From NCBI GenBank assembly GCA_910579205.1, contig CAJTTD010000007.1, forward strand, positions 61,033-125,032: a DNA stretch of 64,000 bases, written 5' to 3'. The DNA is from an uncultured Christensenella sp. (GTDB lineage: Bacteria; Bacillota; Clostridia; Christensenellales; Pumilibacteraceae). Below, piece by piece: positions 15,199 to 23,962 of the stretch. A program made the position numbers and the translations under genes. The notes beneath the pieces are model-generated. The model saw nothing but the letters and a program-made list of their open reading frames with translations. It had not been told where the DNA came from and searched no databases. Within the stretch, counting starts at the first letter, position 1, and the number at the start of each line of letters is the position of its first letter.

Positions 15199-17679
15199 TC
15201 AGCGCTTATTGAATTTGCCCATGAGTGCGGCGAGTTTTTCTTCCATAGACATGTTTTCGGTGGAAGGCTCGCGCTCTATGCGCTCGCGGTAATCGCTCCG
15301 TCTGTCGTCGCGGCGGTTGCGGTCGAACTTGCGCTCGCCGTTCCTATCGCTCCTATCGAACTTGCGTTCGCGATCTCCTCCGCGCGCATCGGGCGAACTT
15401 TTGCGTTTTTCGTATTCCGCCTGCCTTTCGGCGCGTTCTTGCTTGCGCTTCAAGTAGTCGGCGTGTTTTTCCGCGCGTTCGGCTTTTTGCTTTTCGTACT
15501 CCGCTTTTCTCGCGTCGCGCGTCGCGGGATCGAGCATGGTGAGCGATATGCGGTGCTTTTCTTTATCTACCGCCAATATCCAAACCGTTATCCTATCTCC
15601 GCACTTGAGCTTGTCCGACGGATGACTTACGAACGTGTCCGAAATTTCGGAGATGTGGAGCAAACCGTCTTGATGTACGGAAATATCCACAAACGCGCCG
15701 AAGTCGGTAACGTTCCTTACAACGCCGTTGAGCTTCATTCCCTCTTTAAGATCGTTCATATCGAGTATGTCCGAGCGCAATTCGGGCGGAGGCAGACTGT
15801 CGCGCACGTCTCTGCCCGGTTTTGTAAGCTCTTGAACTATATCGTTCAACGTAGGCACGCCCACGCCTATATCCGCAGCGACAGCTTCTTCGCCCGCCGC
15901 GGCTACTTTTGCGGCGAGATCGCCCAGCTTGAACGCGCGAACGTCGTCGGCGGTATAGCCGAATTTATCCAACAGTTTTTTCGCGCTGTCGTACGATTCG
16001 GGGTGAACGGCGGTATTATCCAATACGTCCGCACCGTCGCGTATGCGCAAAAAGCCCGCGCACTGCTCAAACGCTTTAGCGCCGAGCTTGGGAACTTTCA
16101 GCAATTCCTTTCTCGATGCGAACCGCTTGTTGGAGCGATATTCCACAATGCTCTTCGCCGTGCCCATGTTGAGTCCCGACACATACGCCAAAAGCGAGTA
16201 CGACGCGGTATTTAAGTCCACGCCCACGCTGTTTACGCAGTCCTCTACGGCGGCGGTAAGCGACGATACGAGCCGTTTTTGCGGCATGTCGTGCTGGTAC
16301 TGACCCACGCCGAGCGAACGAACGTCTACTTTTATAAGCTCCGCAAGCGGATCGAGCAGACGGCGCGCTATCGATATGGCGCTGCGTATTGTAAGATCGA
16401 GTTCGGGGAACTCTTCCGCGCCCAGCTTGCTTCCGCTGTATACGGACGCGCCCGACTCCGAAACGACCGCATACGATACGGGTCTGTCGAGTTCTTTTAT
16501 AAGTTCGGCTACGAATATCTCCGACTCTTTGGAAGCCGTGCCGTTACCGATGGATATGCAATCCACATTGTATTTTTCGATCAGCTCTTTCATGACCGCT
16601 TTGGACTGCTCTATCTTTTTTTGCGGCGGCGTCGGATATATTACAGTGTGCGTCAAAACGTTGCCGCTCGCGTCGATGACCGCTATCTTGCAGCCCGTGC
16701 GGTATGCGGGGTCGAGGCCGAGTATGACTTTGCCCTTGAGCGGCGGCTGTAAAAGAAGGGGCTTTAGGTTGCGCTCGAAAGTTTTTATAGCTTGCTCGGA
16801 CGCTCTGTCCATAAGCTCGGCGCGCACTTCGCGCTCTATGCTGGGCGCAATTAGCCGCTTATAGCTATCCTCTATCGTTCTGTCCATCAATGCGTCGAAC
16901 GCCGAACTCTTCTTTCTGGCGGCGGCGATGGTCGACAGCGCCTTTGCTTCGTCAACGACTACGGACGCTTTTAAACAGCCTTCCTTTTCACCGCGGTTGA
17001 CGGCGAGTATGCGGTGGCTGGGCACGGTGGATACCGCTTCGTCGAACTTGAAATACGTTTCGTAAACCTTTTTCTTTTCGTCGTCTTTGCACGTCTCGTC
17101 GGCGACTACAGTCAAACGCCCGTCGGAGAGCGCTTGCTCGCGCAACGCTTTGCGTATAGCTGCGTCGTCGCTTATGCGCTCCGCAATTATATCGCACGCG
17201 CCGTCTATTGCAGACTTTGCGTCGGGCACTTCTTTTTCGGCGTCGATATAGGGCGCGGTAAGCTCTGCTTCGTCGTAAGAAGCTAGCTCTTGCGCTTCTA
17301 TTATATCGGCGAGCGGCTCCAGCCCGCGCGCAATGGCAACCGACGCGCGCGTCTTTTTCTTTTGTTTATACGGACGGTAGATATCCTCCGCCTCGGTAAG
17401 CGTCTTTGCATTTTCGAGCGCTGTACCCAACTCGTCCGTCCACTTGCCCTGTTCTTCTATAGAAGAGCGTATCTCTTCTTTGCGCTTTATAAGTCCTTTC
17501 AAGTACTCGTACCGCTCGGACAATTCGCGAATGACCTGGTCGTCCGTAGCGCCGTGCATTTCCTTGCGGTAACGCGCGATAAACGGAACGGTATCGCCCT
17601 GATCGAGAAGATCGACTATATTGGAGCAGTGTTCCGGTTTGATGTTGAATTCTTCGGCAAGCTGTTGTTTTACGTCCAT
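15199..17679 (-). CDS. tex: Tex-family RNA-binding transcription accessory protein
   Basis: 826 residues. Tex combines an N-terminal helical domain (FIARYRKEMHGATDDQVIREL), a YqgF/RNase H-like domain (VILGLDPAYRTGCKIAVID), helix-hairpin-helix modules (VGVDLNTASYSLLAYVSGLN) and an S1 RNA-binding domain at about residues 645-715 (GVVRNVTDFGAFVDISVHQD). It is linked to transcription and nucleic-acid handling in many bacteria. Unlike most Tex proteins it carries a roughly 100-residue arginine/glutamate/aspartate-rich tail with RNERKFDR-like repeats that should be disordered. The start at 17679 follows AGAGG; the in-frame extension to 17754 has no support. Confidence 0.92.
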   Translation of the reverse strand: MDVKQQLAEEFNIKPEHCSNIVDLLDQGDTVPFIARYRKEMHGATDDQVIRELSERYEYLKGLIKRKEEIRSSIEEQGKWTDELGTALENAKTLTEAEDIYRPYKQKKKTRASVAIARGLEPLADIIEAQELASYDEAELTAPYIDAEKEVPDAKSAIDGACDIIAERISDDAAIRKALREQALSDGRLTVVADETCKDDEKKKVYETYFKFDEAVSTVPSHRILAVNRGEKEGCLKASVVVDEAKALSTIAAARKKSSAFDALMDRTIEDSYKRLIAPSIEREVRAELMDRASEQAIKTFERNLKPLLLQPPLKGKVILGLDPAYRTGCKIAVIDASGNVLTHTVIYPTPPQKKIEQSKAVMKELIEKYNVDCISIGNGTASKESEIFVAELIKELDRPVSYAVVSESGASVYSGSKLGAEEFPELDLTIRSAISIARRLLDPLAELIKVDVRSLGVGQYQHDMPQKRLVSSLTAAVEDCVNSVGVDLNTASYSLLAYVSGLNMGTAKSIVEYRSNKRFASRKELLKVPKLGAKAFEQCAGFLRIRDGADVLDNTAVHPESYDSAKKLLDKFGYTADDVRAFKLGDLAAKVAAAGEEAVAADIGVGVPTLNDIVQELTKPGRDVRDSLPPPELRSDILDMNDLKEGMKLNGVVRNVTDFGAFVDISVHQDGLLHISEISDTFVSHPSDKLKCGDRITVWILAVDKEKHRISLTMLDPATRDARKAEYEKQKAERAEKHADYLKRKQERAERQAEYEKRKSSPDARGGDRERKFDRSDRNGERKFDRNRRDDRRSDYRERIEREPSTENMSMEEKLAALMGKFNKR

Positions 17680-17908
17680 AAAAAACCTCTTTATATCATA
17701 TCGCAATAGTTTTTGCGACACTGCTATTTTACAACAGACCGACGGGAAAATCAATCGATTTAGACTATATTTTTATGCCGTTTTATCCGACGCGCAAATC
17801 GGCGCGACTGCGCATGTTAGCACGCCGAGCGATCGGAGTTTGGATATGGGTTTCGACACGATAGTACGCTCGCCGCCGCATTCCGCGGATAAACGTCCGC
17901 CAAACATA

Positions 17909-17937
17909 TTGACAGCCGTACTGTTCGATAGTATAAT
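17909..17937 (+). promoter_or_regulatory. Consensus promoter of the SDR gene
   Basis: TTGACA at 17909-17914, 17-bp spacer, TATAAT at 17932-17937, followed by GGGAGGAT and the ATG at 17964. A perfect sigma-A match. Confidence 0.8.
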
Positions 17938-17963
17938 GATCAAAAACAAACGGGAGGATATAT

Positions 17964-18722
17964 ATGGACAGACTTAAGGGCAAGACCGCGGTAATAACTG
18001 GCGGCAATTCGGGCGTAGGCGCTGCGACGGCTATACTTTTCGCGAGCGAAGGTGCGAACGTAGTCATAAGCGCAAGACGCAAAGCCGCGCTCGACGATGT
18101 GGCGCAAAAAATAACAGCGGCGGGCGGTAACGTTCTCGCCGTACCTACCGACATTTCCAAAAACGAGGACTGCGTAGCGCTCATGCAGGCCGCAGTCGAT
18201 AGGTTCGGCGGGATAGACGTTTTGGTGAACAATGCGGGCGTTCTCGACACGGGACTTAAAGGCGTTGACAAATATCTCGACGACGACGCGCAAAAAGTAA
18301 TAGGCATAAACCAGATAGGCACTATGCAATGCATACGCGCCGCGCTCAAATTCATGAAGGAAGGCGGCTCTATAGCGAACGTCGCATCGGTAGCGGGCGT
18401 GAACGGCGGCGGCGGCGCGGTATACGCATCTACAAAAGCGGCGGTCATAGGTCTTACAAAACACACCGCCATGCTCATGTCGAGCAAATTCATCAGATGC
18501 AACGCCGTCTGCCCGGGGAATATCTACACGCCCATGACGGCGAGCATAGACCAATCTCAATTAGACATGGCGATGATGGGCGCGATGAGCAAACACGGCG
18601 ATATAGCTTTGAAATCGTGTCAGCCCGACGACGTGGCGAAGATCCTTATGTTTTTGGCGTCTGACGACTCCAAGCCGCTCACAGGACAAATACTTGTCAG
18701 CGATTACGGTGTATTTCTGTAA
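17964..18722 (+). CDS. Short-chain dehydrogenase/reductase (SDR)
   Basis: 252 residues, classical SDR. It has the NAD(P) glycine motif TGGNSGVGAATA, NNAGVLDTG, the catalytic serine in NVASVAGVNG, the YASTK active-site tyrosine/lysine pair and VCPGNIYTPM. RRKAALDD after the second strand suggests NADP preference. The substrate is unknown; 3-oxoacyl-ACP reductases, glucose dehydrogenases and hydroxysteroid dehydrogenases share this pattern. It is monocistronic, with its own promoter and terminator. Confidence 0.88.
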   Translation: MDRLKGKTAVITGGNSGVGAATAILFASEGANVVISARRKAALDDVAQKITAAGGNVLAVPTDISKNEDCVALMQAAVDRFGGIDVLVNNAGVLDTGLKGVDKYLDDDAQKVIGINQIGTMQCIRAALKFMKEGGSIANVASVAGVNGGGGAVYASTKAAVIGLTKHTAMLMSSKFIRCNAVCPGNIYTPMTASIDQSQLDMAMMGAMSKHGDIALKSCQPDDVAKILMFLASDDSKPLTGQILVSDYGVFL

Positions 18723-18747
18723 AACGGCTACCGATAACAAACAACAC

Positions 18748-18775
18748 AAAACGCATCGACAGTCGATGCGTTTTT
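18748..18775 (+). terminator. Intrinsic terminator after the SDR gene
   Basis: Stem AAACGCATCGA / TCGATGCGTTT with a 3-nt loop and a T-run (TTTTT). The complementary strand carries an A/T-rich tail too, so it may act in both directions. Confidence 0.85.
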
Positions 18776-18936
18776 CTATGCATATAAATCAGTTATTATA
18801 CCACGGGGCAAGTCATAAATCCGTGCGTCCTAAGGCGGCGCGGTATTGAACCGAATTTGTCATAGTCGCATGTATGTTCCCGCAAAGAGCAAAAAATGCT
18901 CCTCGTATAAATCCGCGTCCTATATGTTTCGTCGCG

Positions 18937-19653
18937 TCAAATAATGCGCGTTTTACCGTTGCGCTTGTTTACGAGCAGCTTAACACCGCTGCCGTTCGCG
19001 ACGACGTCCTTACCGAAAACCACACGAATGTCATCCTTAGTTTCCACAATAAGTTTGTACAAACCGTTGTACGCCACGTTTTCGTAGTATTCCGTATACG
19101 TTACGCCGTCGTTCAGTATCACCTCGTCGGTCGGCATGAGACACGCTTTTACAACGCCGAATACCACCGCAAAATGTTCGCCGTCTTTTTCTTGCGCTTT
19201 GCGCTTGCGCTCGACGAGCTTGGCTATCCCCAAACAAGAAAATACTATAACAAATATAGAAAGGAAACAGCATATGCCCGCGATCGTTTGACCGAGATCG
19301 AACGACGTTATAGTTCCGACCACGCAACCTATGATCATCAGCACCATCAATACGGGTATGCGCTTCCAACCGTTCTTGCGGTATCCGCTGCTCGATATCA
19401 GTCGGGAATCGCGTTTTCTCCGCGCTTTTTCTTCAGCGCTCAGCCCGCTCGTTGCAACGGGTTTGCCGATAACGCCCGCAACGGACAGTATAACTATCAC
19501 GATGCCTATCAAAAACGGAAGTCCGAACACCGTGCCCAATATCACGCCTACAAGCCATTCATGCCCGAACATTGCCGCTACCATCGATCCGACAATGCCC
19601 AACACGATCACTACGGGCACAAGACGCAGCAGTTTCTTCTTTTCCACGGTCAT
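18937..19653 (-). CDS. Membrane protein of unknown family
   Basis: 238 residues with four predicted membrane helices in two pairs: about 10-30 (LVPVVIVLGIVGSMVAAMF) and 34-60, then 99-118 (PVLMVLMIIGCVVGTITSF) and 122-145, separated by a basic cytoplasmic loop (EEKARRKRDSRL). The last 85 residues are soluble and beta-rich (VVFGVVKACLMPTDEVILND). It begins 4 bp after trxB in the same direction, so it probably shares the nrdD-trxB transcript. No known domain is recognised. Confidence 0.65.
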   Translation of the reverse strand: MTVEKKKLLRLVPVVIVLGIVGSMVAAMFGHEWLVGVILGTVFGLPFLIGIVIVILSVAGVIGKPVATSGLSAEEKARRKRDSRLISSSGYRKNGWKRIPVLMVLMIIGCVVGTITSFDLGQTIAGICCFLSIFVIVFSCLGIAKLVERKRKAQEKDGEHFAVVFGVVKACLMPTDEVILNDGVTYTEYYENVAYNGLYKLIVETKDDIRVVFGKDVVANGSGVKLLVNKRNGKTRII

Positions 19654-19657
19654 CTCC

Positions 19658-20557
19658 TCACGAGCGGAACAGATCGGTCAATGCCGTCGATACGGCTATC
19701 GCGCCGTCTGCCGCCGCCGTAGTAAGCTGCCGAACTGTCTTTTTGCGGCAATCGCCCGCCGCGTATATGCCCGCGACGTTTGTTCTGCATTCGCCGTCCG
19801 TCTCTATATAACCGTCATTGTCTAACTCAACACCGAACGCGCCGTTATCGGGCTGTTGACCTATCGCGACAAAAAGACCGTCAATGGGCAGTTCCTCTTC
19901 CTTGCCGTTTTTATCGAGAATAAGCCCGCACAGCTCGGACTCGCCTACGGCGCGCTTAACCTTGGCAAAGGTTACTATACGCACGTTGTTGAGCTGCTTT
20001 GCGCGTTCTATGAGCGTCGGCTCGGCGCGGAACTCGTCTCTTCTGTGTATGATATACACAAACTTGGCTATGCCCGCAAGATACAACGCGTCGGTAAACG
20101 CCGCATTGCCGCCGCCGACTACAGCTACTGTCTTGTCCTTAAAAAACGCGCCGTCGCAAAGCGCGCAATAGCTAACGCCCGCGCCTATAAGCTCGTTTTC
20201 TCCGTCCACGCCCAGCCGTCTGTGCTCGCAGCCCGCGGCTATCACCACTGCCCGCGCCGTCCGCCTTTCCGCGTCGGTAACTACGTCGATAGTGCCGTCC
20301 TCGTTCTTCTCCAAAGCGATAACGGTCTCGCATGCAAACTGCGCGCCCGCTTTTTCCGCTTGGTCGAAAAGGTCTGACGCAAACTGCGCGCCAGAAATAT
20401 CGCATATACCCGGATAGTTTTCGATGCGCGGCGAATCCACTATCTGTCCGCCGAACGAATCTCGTTCTATAACGAGCGCCGATCTGTTTGCTCTGCAAGC
20501 GTAAACGGCGGCACTGAGTCCCGCCGTTCCGCCGCCGATCACTATAAAATCAAGCAT
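19658..20557 (-). CDS. trxB: Thioredoxin reductase (NADPH)
   Basis: 299 residues with both dinucleotide-binding motifs (IVIGGGTAGLSAAVYA for FAD, VAVVGGGNAAFTDALYLA for NADPH), the redox pair in SYCALCDGAFF, and the C-terminal FAD motif GIYAAGDCRKK. HRRDEFRAEPTLIERA follows the NADPH site as in true TrxB. It would transfer electrons from NADPH to a thioredoxin. It lies 43 bp downstream of nrdD, whose C-terminus is itself a thioredoxin domain, so that domain is the obvious partner. Confidence 0.9.
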   Translation of the reverse strand: MLDFIVIGGGTAGLSAAVYACRANRSALVIERDSFGGQIVDSPRIENYPGICDISGAQFASDLFDQAEKAGAQFACETVIALEKNEDGTIDVVTDAERRTARAVVIAAGCEHRRLGVDGENELIGAGVSYCALCDGAFFKDKTVAVVGGGNAAFTDALYLAGIAKFVYIIHRRDEFRAEPTLIERAKQLNNVRIVTFAKVKRAVGESELCGLILDKNGKEEELPIDGLFVAIGQQPDNGAFGVELDNDGYIETDGECRTNVAGIYAAGDCRKKTVRQLTTAAADGAIAVSTALTDLFRS

Positions 20558-20600
20558 GGCATATTTCCTTATTCAAAACGTTGCATAAGTATTTATTCAT

Positions 20601-22985
20601 CTATTTGGACGCTTGCTCCAAAAACTTCTTTATCGCCGCGACGCCCGCGTATTTGTCGTATGCGTCGCCGTTGCTTACAACGAGCGTAGGGGCTTGCTTA
20701 ACGCCGTATTTGACAGCGCTGTCGGGATCTGCCACCGCGTTTATGACGTCCACGTCCAAGCCCGCGTCCTTTATGAGCGGAAGCGCGACTTTGCAGTTGG
20801 GGCAAGTGGGCGTAGTAAATAACGAGTAGCGCACATCGCCCTTGTCGGCGGTTACGTGCGGAAGATCGGGCACGGCACAGCCGCAGTCGCGGGGCGCGCC
20901 GGGGTGCGGCGTGGAATACTTGGCGGGTTGATACTCTTTTCTGTCCTTAAACTCTTGCGACTTTCCGTCGTTCCAGTTTTGAACGGGACGATAATAACCG
21001 GTGATACGGCTGTTTACCTCCGTCTTTGCGCCGCACTTGGGGCAGGCGTAAACTTCGCCCACTATATAGCCGTGGTCGCGGCATACCGAGTACGTCGGAG
21101 AAAGAGTAAAGTACGGGAGCTTGTAGTTTTCCGCCACGGTGCGGACAAGCTTTGCCGCCGCCTTCCAATCGGGCAATTTTTCGCCGAGGAAAGTGTGGAA
21201 AACAGTGCCCGACGTATACAGCGTCTGAAGCTCGTCCTGTATGTCGAGCGCACTGAACACGTCCTCGGTGTACCCTACTGGCAAGTGCGAGCTGTTGGTG
21301 TAGTAAGGCGTGCCGTTTTCGTTGGCGGTTATTATTTCGGGGTAGCGCTCTTTGTCGTGCTTGGCGAGGCGGTACGTCGTCGATTCGGCGGGCGTCGCTT
21401 CCAAGTTGTAAAGATCGCCGTATTGCTCTTGATATATAACGAGCCGTTCGCGCATGTGGTTGAGCACGTCTTGCGCAAACTTCTGCACGCGCGCGTCGGT
21501 GAGGTTGGCTCTCAGCCATTTGGCGTTGAGTCCCGCCTCGTTCATGCCTACGAGACCTATGGTGGAGAAGTGGTTGTCGAACGTGCCGAGATAACGCTTG
21601 GTGTACGGATACAGCCCCTCGTTCATAAGCTTGGTAACTATATCGCGCTTTATCTTGAGCGAACGCGCGGACACGTCCATGAGCTTATCCAAACGCGCGT
21701 AAAAATCTTGTTCGCTTTCGGAAAGATACGCGATGCGCGGCATGTTGATGGTAACTACGCCGACCGAGCCCGTGCTTTCGCCGCTGCCGAAGAATCCGCC
21801 CGACTTTTTGCGGAGTTCGCGAAGATCGAGACGCAGACGGCAGCACATGCTGCGAACGTCGGACGGCTCCATGTCCGAATTGATGTAGTTGGAGAAGTAC
21901 GGCGTACCGTATTTAGCCGCCATTTCAAACAACAGCTTGTTGTTTTCCGTTTCCGACCAGTCGAAGTCGCGCGTGATGGAATACGTGGGTATGGGATATT
22001 GGAAGCCTCTGCCGTTGGCGTCGCCTTCTATCATTATCTCGATGAACGCCTTGTTCACCATGTCCATCTCTTTCTTGCAGTCCTTGTACTTGAAGTCCAT
22101 AGGCTTGCCGCCCACTATAGCGGGCTGTTCCGCAAGATCGGGCGGGCACGTCCAGTCGAGCGTTATATTGGAGAACGGAGCTTGAGTGCCCCAGCGCGAC
22201 GGGGTGTTCACGCCGTATATAAACGATTCTATGCACTTTTTGACTTCGCCGTACTTCAAGTTGTCCGCCTTGACGAACGGAGCCAAGTACGTGTCGAACG
22301 AACTGAACGCTTGCGCGCCCGCCCATTCGTTTTGCATTATGCCCAAAAAGTTGACCATCTGATTGCAAAGCGTGGCGAGATGGCTCGCGGGCGAAGAACT
22401 GATCTTGCCGGGAATGCCGCCCAAGCCCTCTTGTATGAGCTGACGGAGCGACCAACCCGCGCAGTATCCCGTGAGCATGGAGAGGTCGTGAATGTGTATA
22501 TCCGCATTGCGGTGCGCCGCGGCTATCTCCTCGTCGTAGATCTCGCTCAACCAATAGTTGGCTGTGATCGCGCCCGAGTTGGACAGTATGAGTCCGCCCA
22601 CCGAGTATGTAACGGTGGAGTTTTCCTTAACGCGCCAATCGGACGCTTTTACGTAACTGTCGACGAGTTCCTTGTAATCGAGGATCGTAGACTTCATGTT
22701 GCGTATTTTTTCGCGCTGCTTGCGGTAGAGAATGTACGCTTTAGCCACATCGGCATAACCCGACTGAATGAGAACGCGCTCCACGCTGTCCTGAATGCTT
22801 TCGACCGCGATAAGCCCGTTGTTTACCTTGTCGGCAAAATCCGCGGTAACTCTCAACGCAACGAGATCTATTATATCGTCGTTGTATTGTTTGCCTTGCG
22901 CGTCGAACGCCTTTTTGATGGCTTGACTTATCTTGGATATGTCGAACGCCGTGGTTTTGCCGTCTCTTTTGACTACTTTGTACAT
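20601..22985 (-). CDS. nrdD: Anaerobic (class III) ribonucleoside-triphosphate reductase with fused C-terminal thioredoxin domain
   Basis: 794 residues. An ATP cone (YKVVKRDGKTTAFDISKISQ) occupies residues 1-90; the glycyl-radical body follows; the zinc-binding cysteines are in SVCRDHGYIVGEVYACPKCG; the radical glycine is about residue 663 in RITGYYRPVQNWND. Residues about 715-794 form a thioredoxin/NrdH-like domain with a CPNC redox motif (cysteines about 728 and 731) and QAPTLVV before its conserved cis-proline. Redoxin-dependent NrdD subclasses are known; the fusion plus adjacent trxB fits them. No nrdG activase gene is present in the window. Predicted NrdR boxes precede it. Confidence 0.93.
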   Translation of the reverse strand: MYKVVKRDGKTTAFDISKISQAIKKAFDAQGKQYNDDIIDLVALRVTADFADKVNNGLIAVESIQDSVERVLIQSGYADVAKAYILYRKQREKIRNMKSTILDYKELVDSYVKASDWRVKENSTVTYSVGGLILSNSGAITANYWLSEIYDEEIAAAHRNADIHIHDLSMLTGYCAGWSLRQLIQEGLGGIPGKISSSPASHLATLCNQMVNFLGIMQNEWAGAQAFSSFDTYLAPFVKADNLKYGEVKKCIESFIYGVNTPSRWGTQAPFSNITLDWTCPPDLAEQPAIVGGKPMDFKYKDCKKEMDMVNKAFIEIMIEGDANGRGFQYPIPTYSITRDFDWSETENNKLLFEMAAKYGTPYFSNYINSDMEPSDVRSMCCRLRLDLRELRKKSGGFFGSGESTGSVGVVTINMPRIAYLSESEQDFYARLDKLMDVSARSLKIKRDIVTKLMNEGLYPYTKRYLGTFDNHFSTIGLVGMNEAGLNAKWLRANLTDARVQKFAQDVLNHMRERLVIYQEQYGDLYNLEATPAESTTYRLAKHDKERYPEIITANENGTPYYTNSSHLPVGYTEDVFSALDIQDELQTLYTSGTVFHTFLGEKLPDWKAAAKLVRTVAENYKLPYFTLSPTYSVCRDHGYIVGEVYACPKCGAKTEVNSRITGYYRPVQNWNDGKSQEFKDRKEYQPAKYSTPHPGAPRDCGCAVPDLPHVTADKGDVRYSLFTTPTCPNCKVALPLIKDAGLDVDVINAVADPDSAVKYGVKQAPTLVVSNGDAYDKYAGVAAIKKFLEQASK

Positions 22986-23001
22986 GGTTCCCTCCGATCA
23001 C

Positions 23002-23015
23002 GTGTGATATCACAC
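23002..23015. promoter_or_regulatory. Perfect palindrome in the nrdD 5' leader
   Basis: GTGTGATATCACAC, 14 bp with perfect dyad symmetry, lies at about +4 to +17 of the predicted nrdD transcript and just upstream of the GGAGGG ribosome binding site. The position is typical of a repressor operator; the binding protein is unknown. Confidence 0.5.
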
Positions 23016-23024
23016 AGCTTGCCC

Positions 23025-23053
23025 ATTATAACACCGAGAAACGGCTATGTCAA
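23025..23053 (-). promoter_or_regulatory. Consensus promoter of nrdD
   Basis: Minus strand: TTGACA (23053-23048), 17-bp spacer, TATAAT (23030-23025). The predicted start is near 23018, giving a leader of about 33 nt. Confidence 0.8.
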
Positions 23054-23061
23054 GCCTTTTG

Positions 23062-23119
23062 ACACAATATATTGTGGTTTTTAAAATTATTTTTCCACAA
23101 TCGGCACAATATATAGAAA
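23062..23119. promoter_or_regulatory. Paired NrdR-box-like sites upstream of nrdD
   Basis: ACACAATATATTGTGG at 23062-23077 matches the known NrdR box (ACACwAtATaTtGTgt) at nearly all positions. A weaker copy, GCACAATATATAGAAA at 23104-23119, starts 42 bp away, close to four helical turns, the kind of spacing NrdR box pairs use. NrdR represses ribonucleotide reductase genes when dATP is high. Both sites sit just upstream of the -35 element. Confidence 0.75.
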
Positions 23120-23182
23120 AATAATTATGATAATGTCTATTAAAAACTGAAACGCGTTAGTATGTATCAAAGTAACAAAACT

Positions 23183-23962
23183 TTAAAACAGTTTGGCGGT
23201 AACGTCCAAAAACAGTTTTTGCGGGAGTATGCGGCGCAAAAAGTTCAATACTTTATACTTAAAACCTATTATATATAGCGGCTTGCGGCATTTGTTGCAA
23301 CATTTGTATATCTTTTTTACCGCGCGCTTGATGTCCATACGCTTATTTTCGCGGTCGTCTATTTTACGCGCCGACACTACGGGCGCGTCGCCGTAACGCT
23401 CGCCGCCGTCCGAACGCTTGATGCGGTTGGCTGTAAAGTTAGTCTTTATATCGCCCGGGCAGACGGAAGTTACCTTTATGCCGTGTTCCTTAAGCTCCAT
23501 ATACAGCCCGAACGCCGCCATATTTACCGCCGCCTTGCTCGCACAGTAGATAGCGCGGTAAGGAAGAGCAAACAGCGCGCAAGCGGACGATATGAATATC
23601 GCCTTGCCGCCGCGATCCATATATTTGAGCGCAGCCGAAACAAGATCGAGCGCGCCGAAAAAATTCAAAGCAACCTGATCGCGCACGTCGTCCGCCGAAA
23701 GCAGCTCCGTCGCGCCCGACAGCCCGCCGCCCGCATTGGCTATAACTACGTCTATGCACCCGTACCGCTCTGCCGTCTTTTCGACTGCGGCGATCACCGC
23801 GGCGCTGTCCGTTACGTCTGCTGCGATATCGTTCTCGCCGCTTGCCGTGCGCGAAATGCCCACGACTATATCGCCGTTTTCGCGGTACAACCTGCCGAGC
23901 TCTTCTCCTATCCCGCTCGTCGTACCCGAAATGACGACGACGCGCGGCTTATTTGTTTTCAT
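23183..23962 (-). CDS. Short-chain dehydrogenase/reductase, lipid- or wall-type SDR
   Basis: 259 residues with SGTTSGIGEELGRLY (cofactor loop), IANAGGGLSG, the catalytic serine in FISSACALFALP, YCASKAA and VCPGDIKTNF. The C-terminal 60 residues include RKIDDRENKRMDIKRAVKK and a basic cysteine-rich stretch (CCNKCRKPLYIIG) that is unusual for the family. Its ATG at 23962 overlaps the 3' end of htpG by 14 bp, so it is the second gene of the htpG operon. The substrate is unknown. Confidence 0.85.
   Translation of the reverse strand: MKTNKPRVVVISGTTSGIGEELGRLYRENGDIVVGISRTASGENDIAADVTDSAAVIAAVEKTAERYGCIDVVIANAGGGLSGATELLSADDVRDQVALNFFGALDLVSAALKYMDRGGKAIFISSACALFALPYRAIYCASKAAVNMAAFGLYMELKEHGIKVTSVCPGDIKTNFTANRIKRSDGGERYGDAPVVSARKIDDRENKRMDIKRAVKKIYKCCNKCRKPLYIIGFKYKVLNFLRRILPQKLFLDVTAKLF

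Noticed and set aside
20856..23084. A 742-residue plus-strand ORF opposite nrdD
   Set aside because: The minus strand encodes a complete NrdD with all motifs, promoter and operator sites; the plus-strand frame lacks domains and a ribosome binding site.
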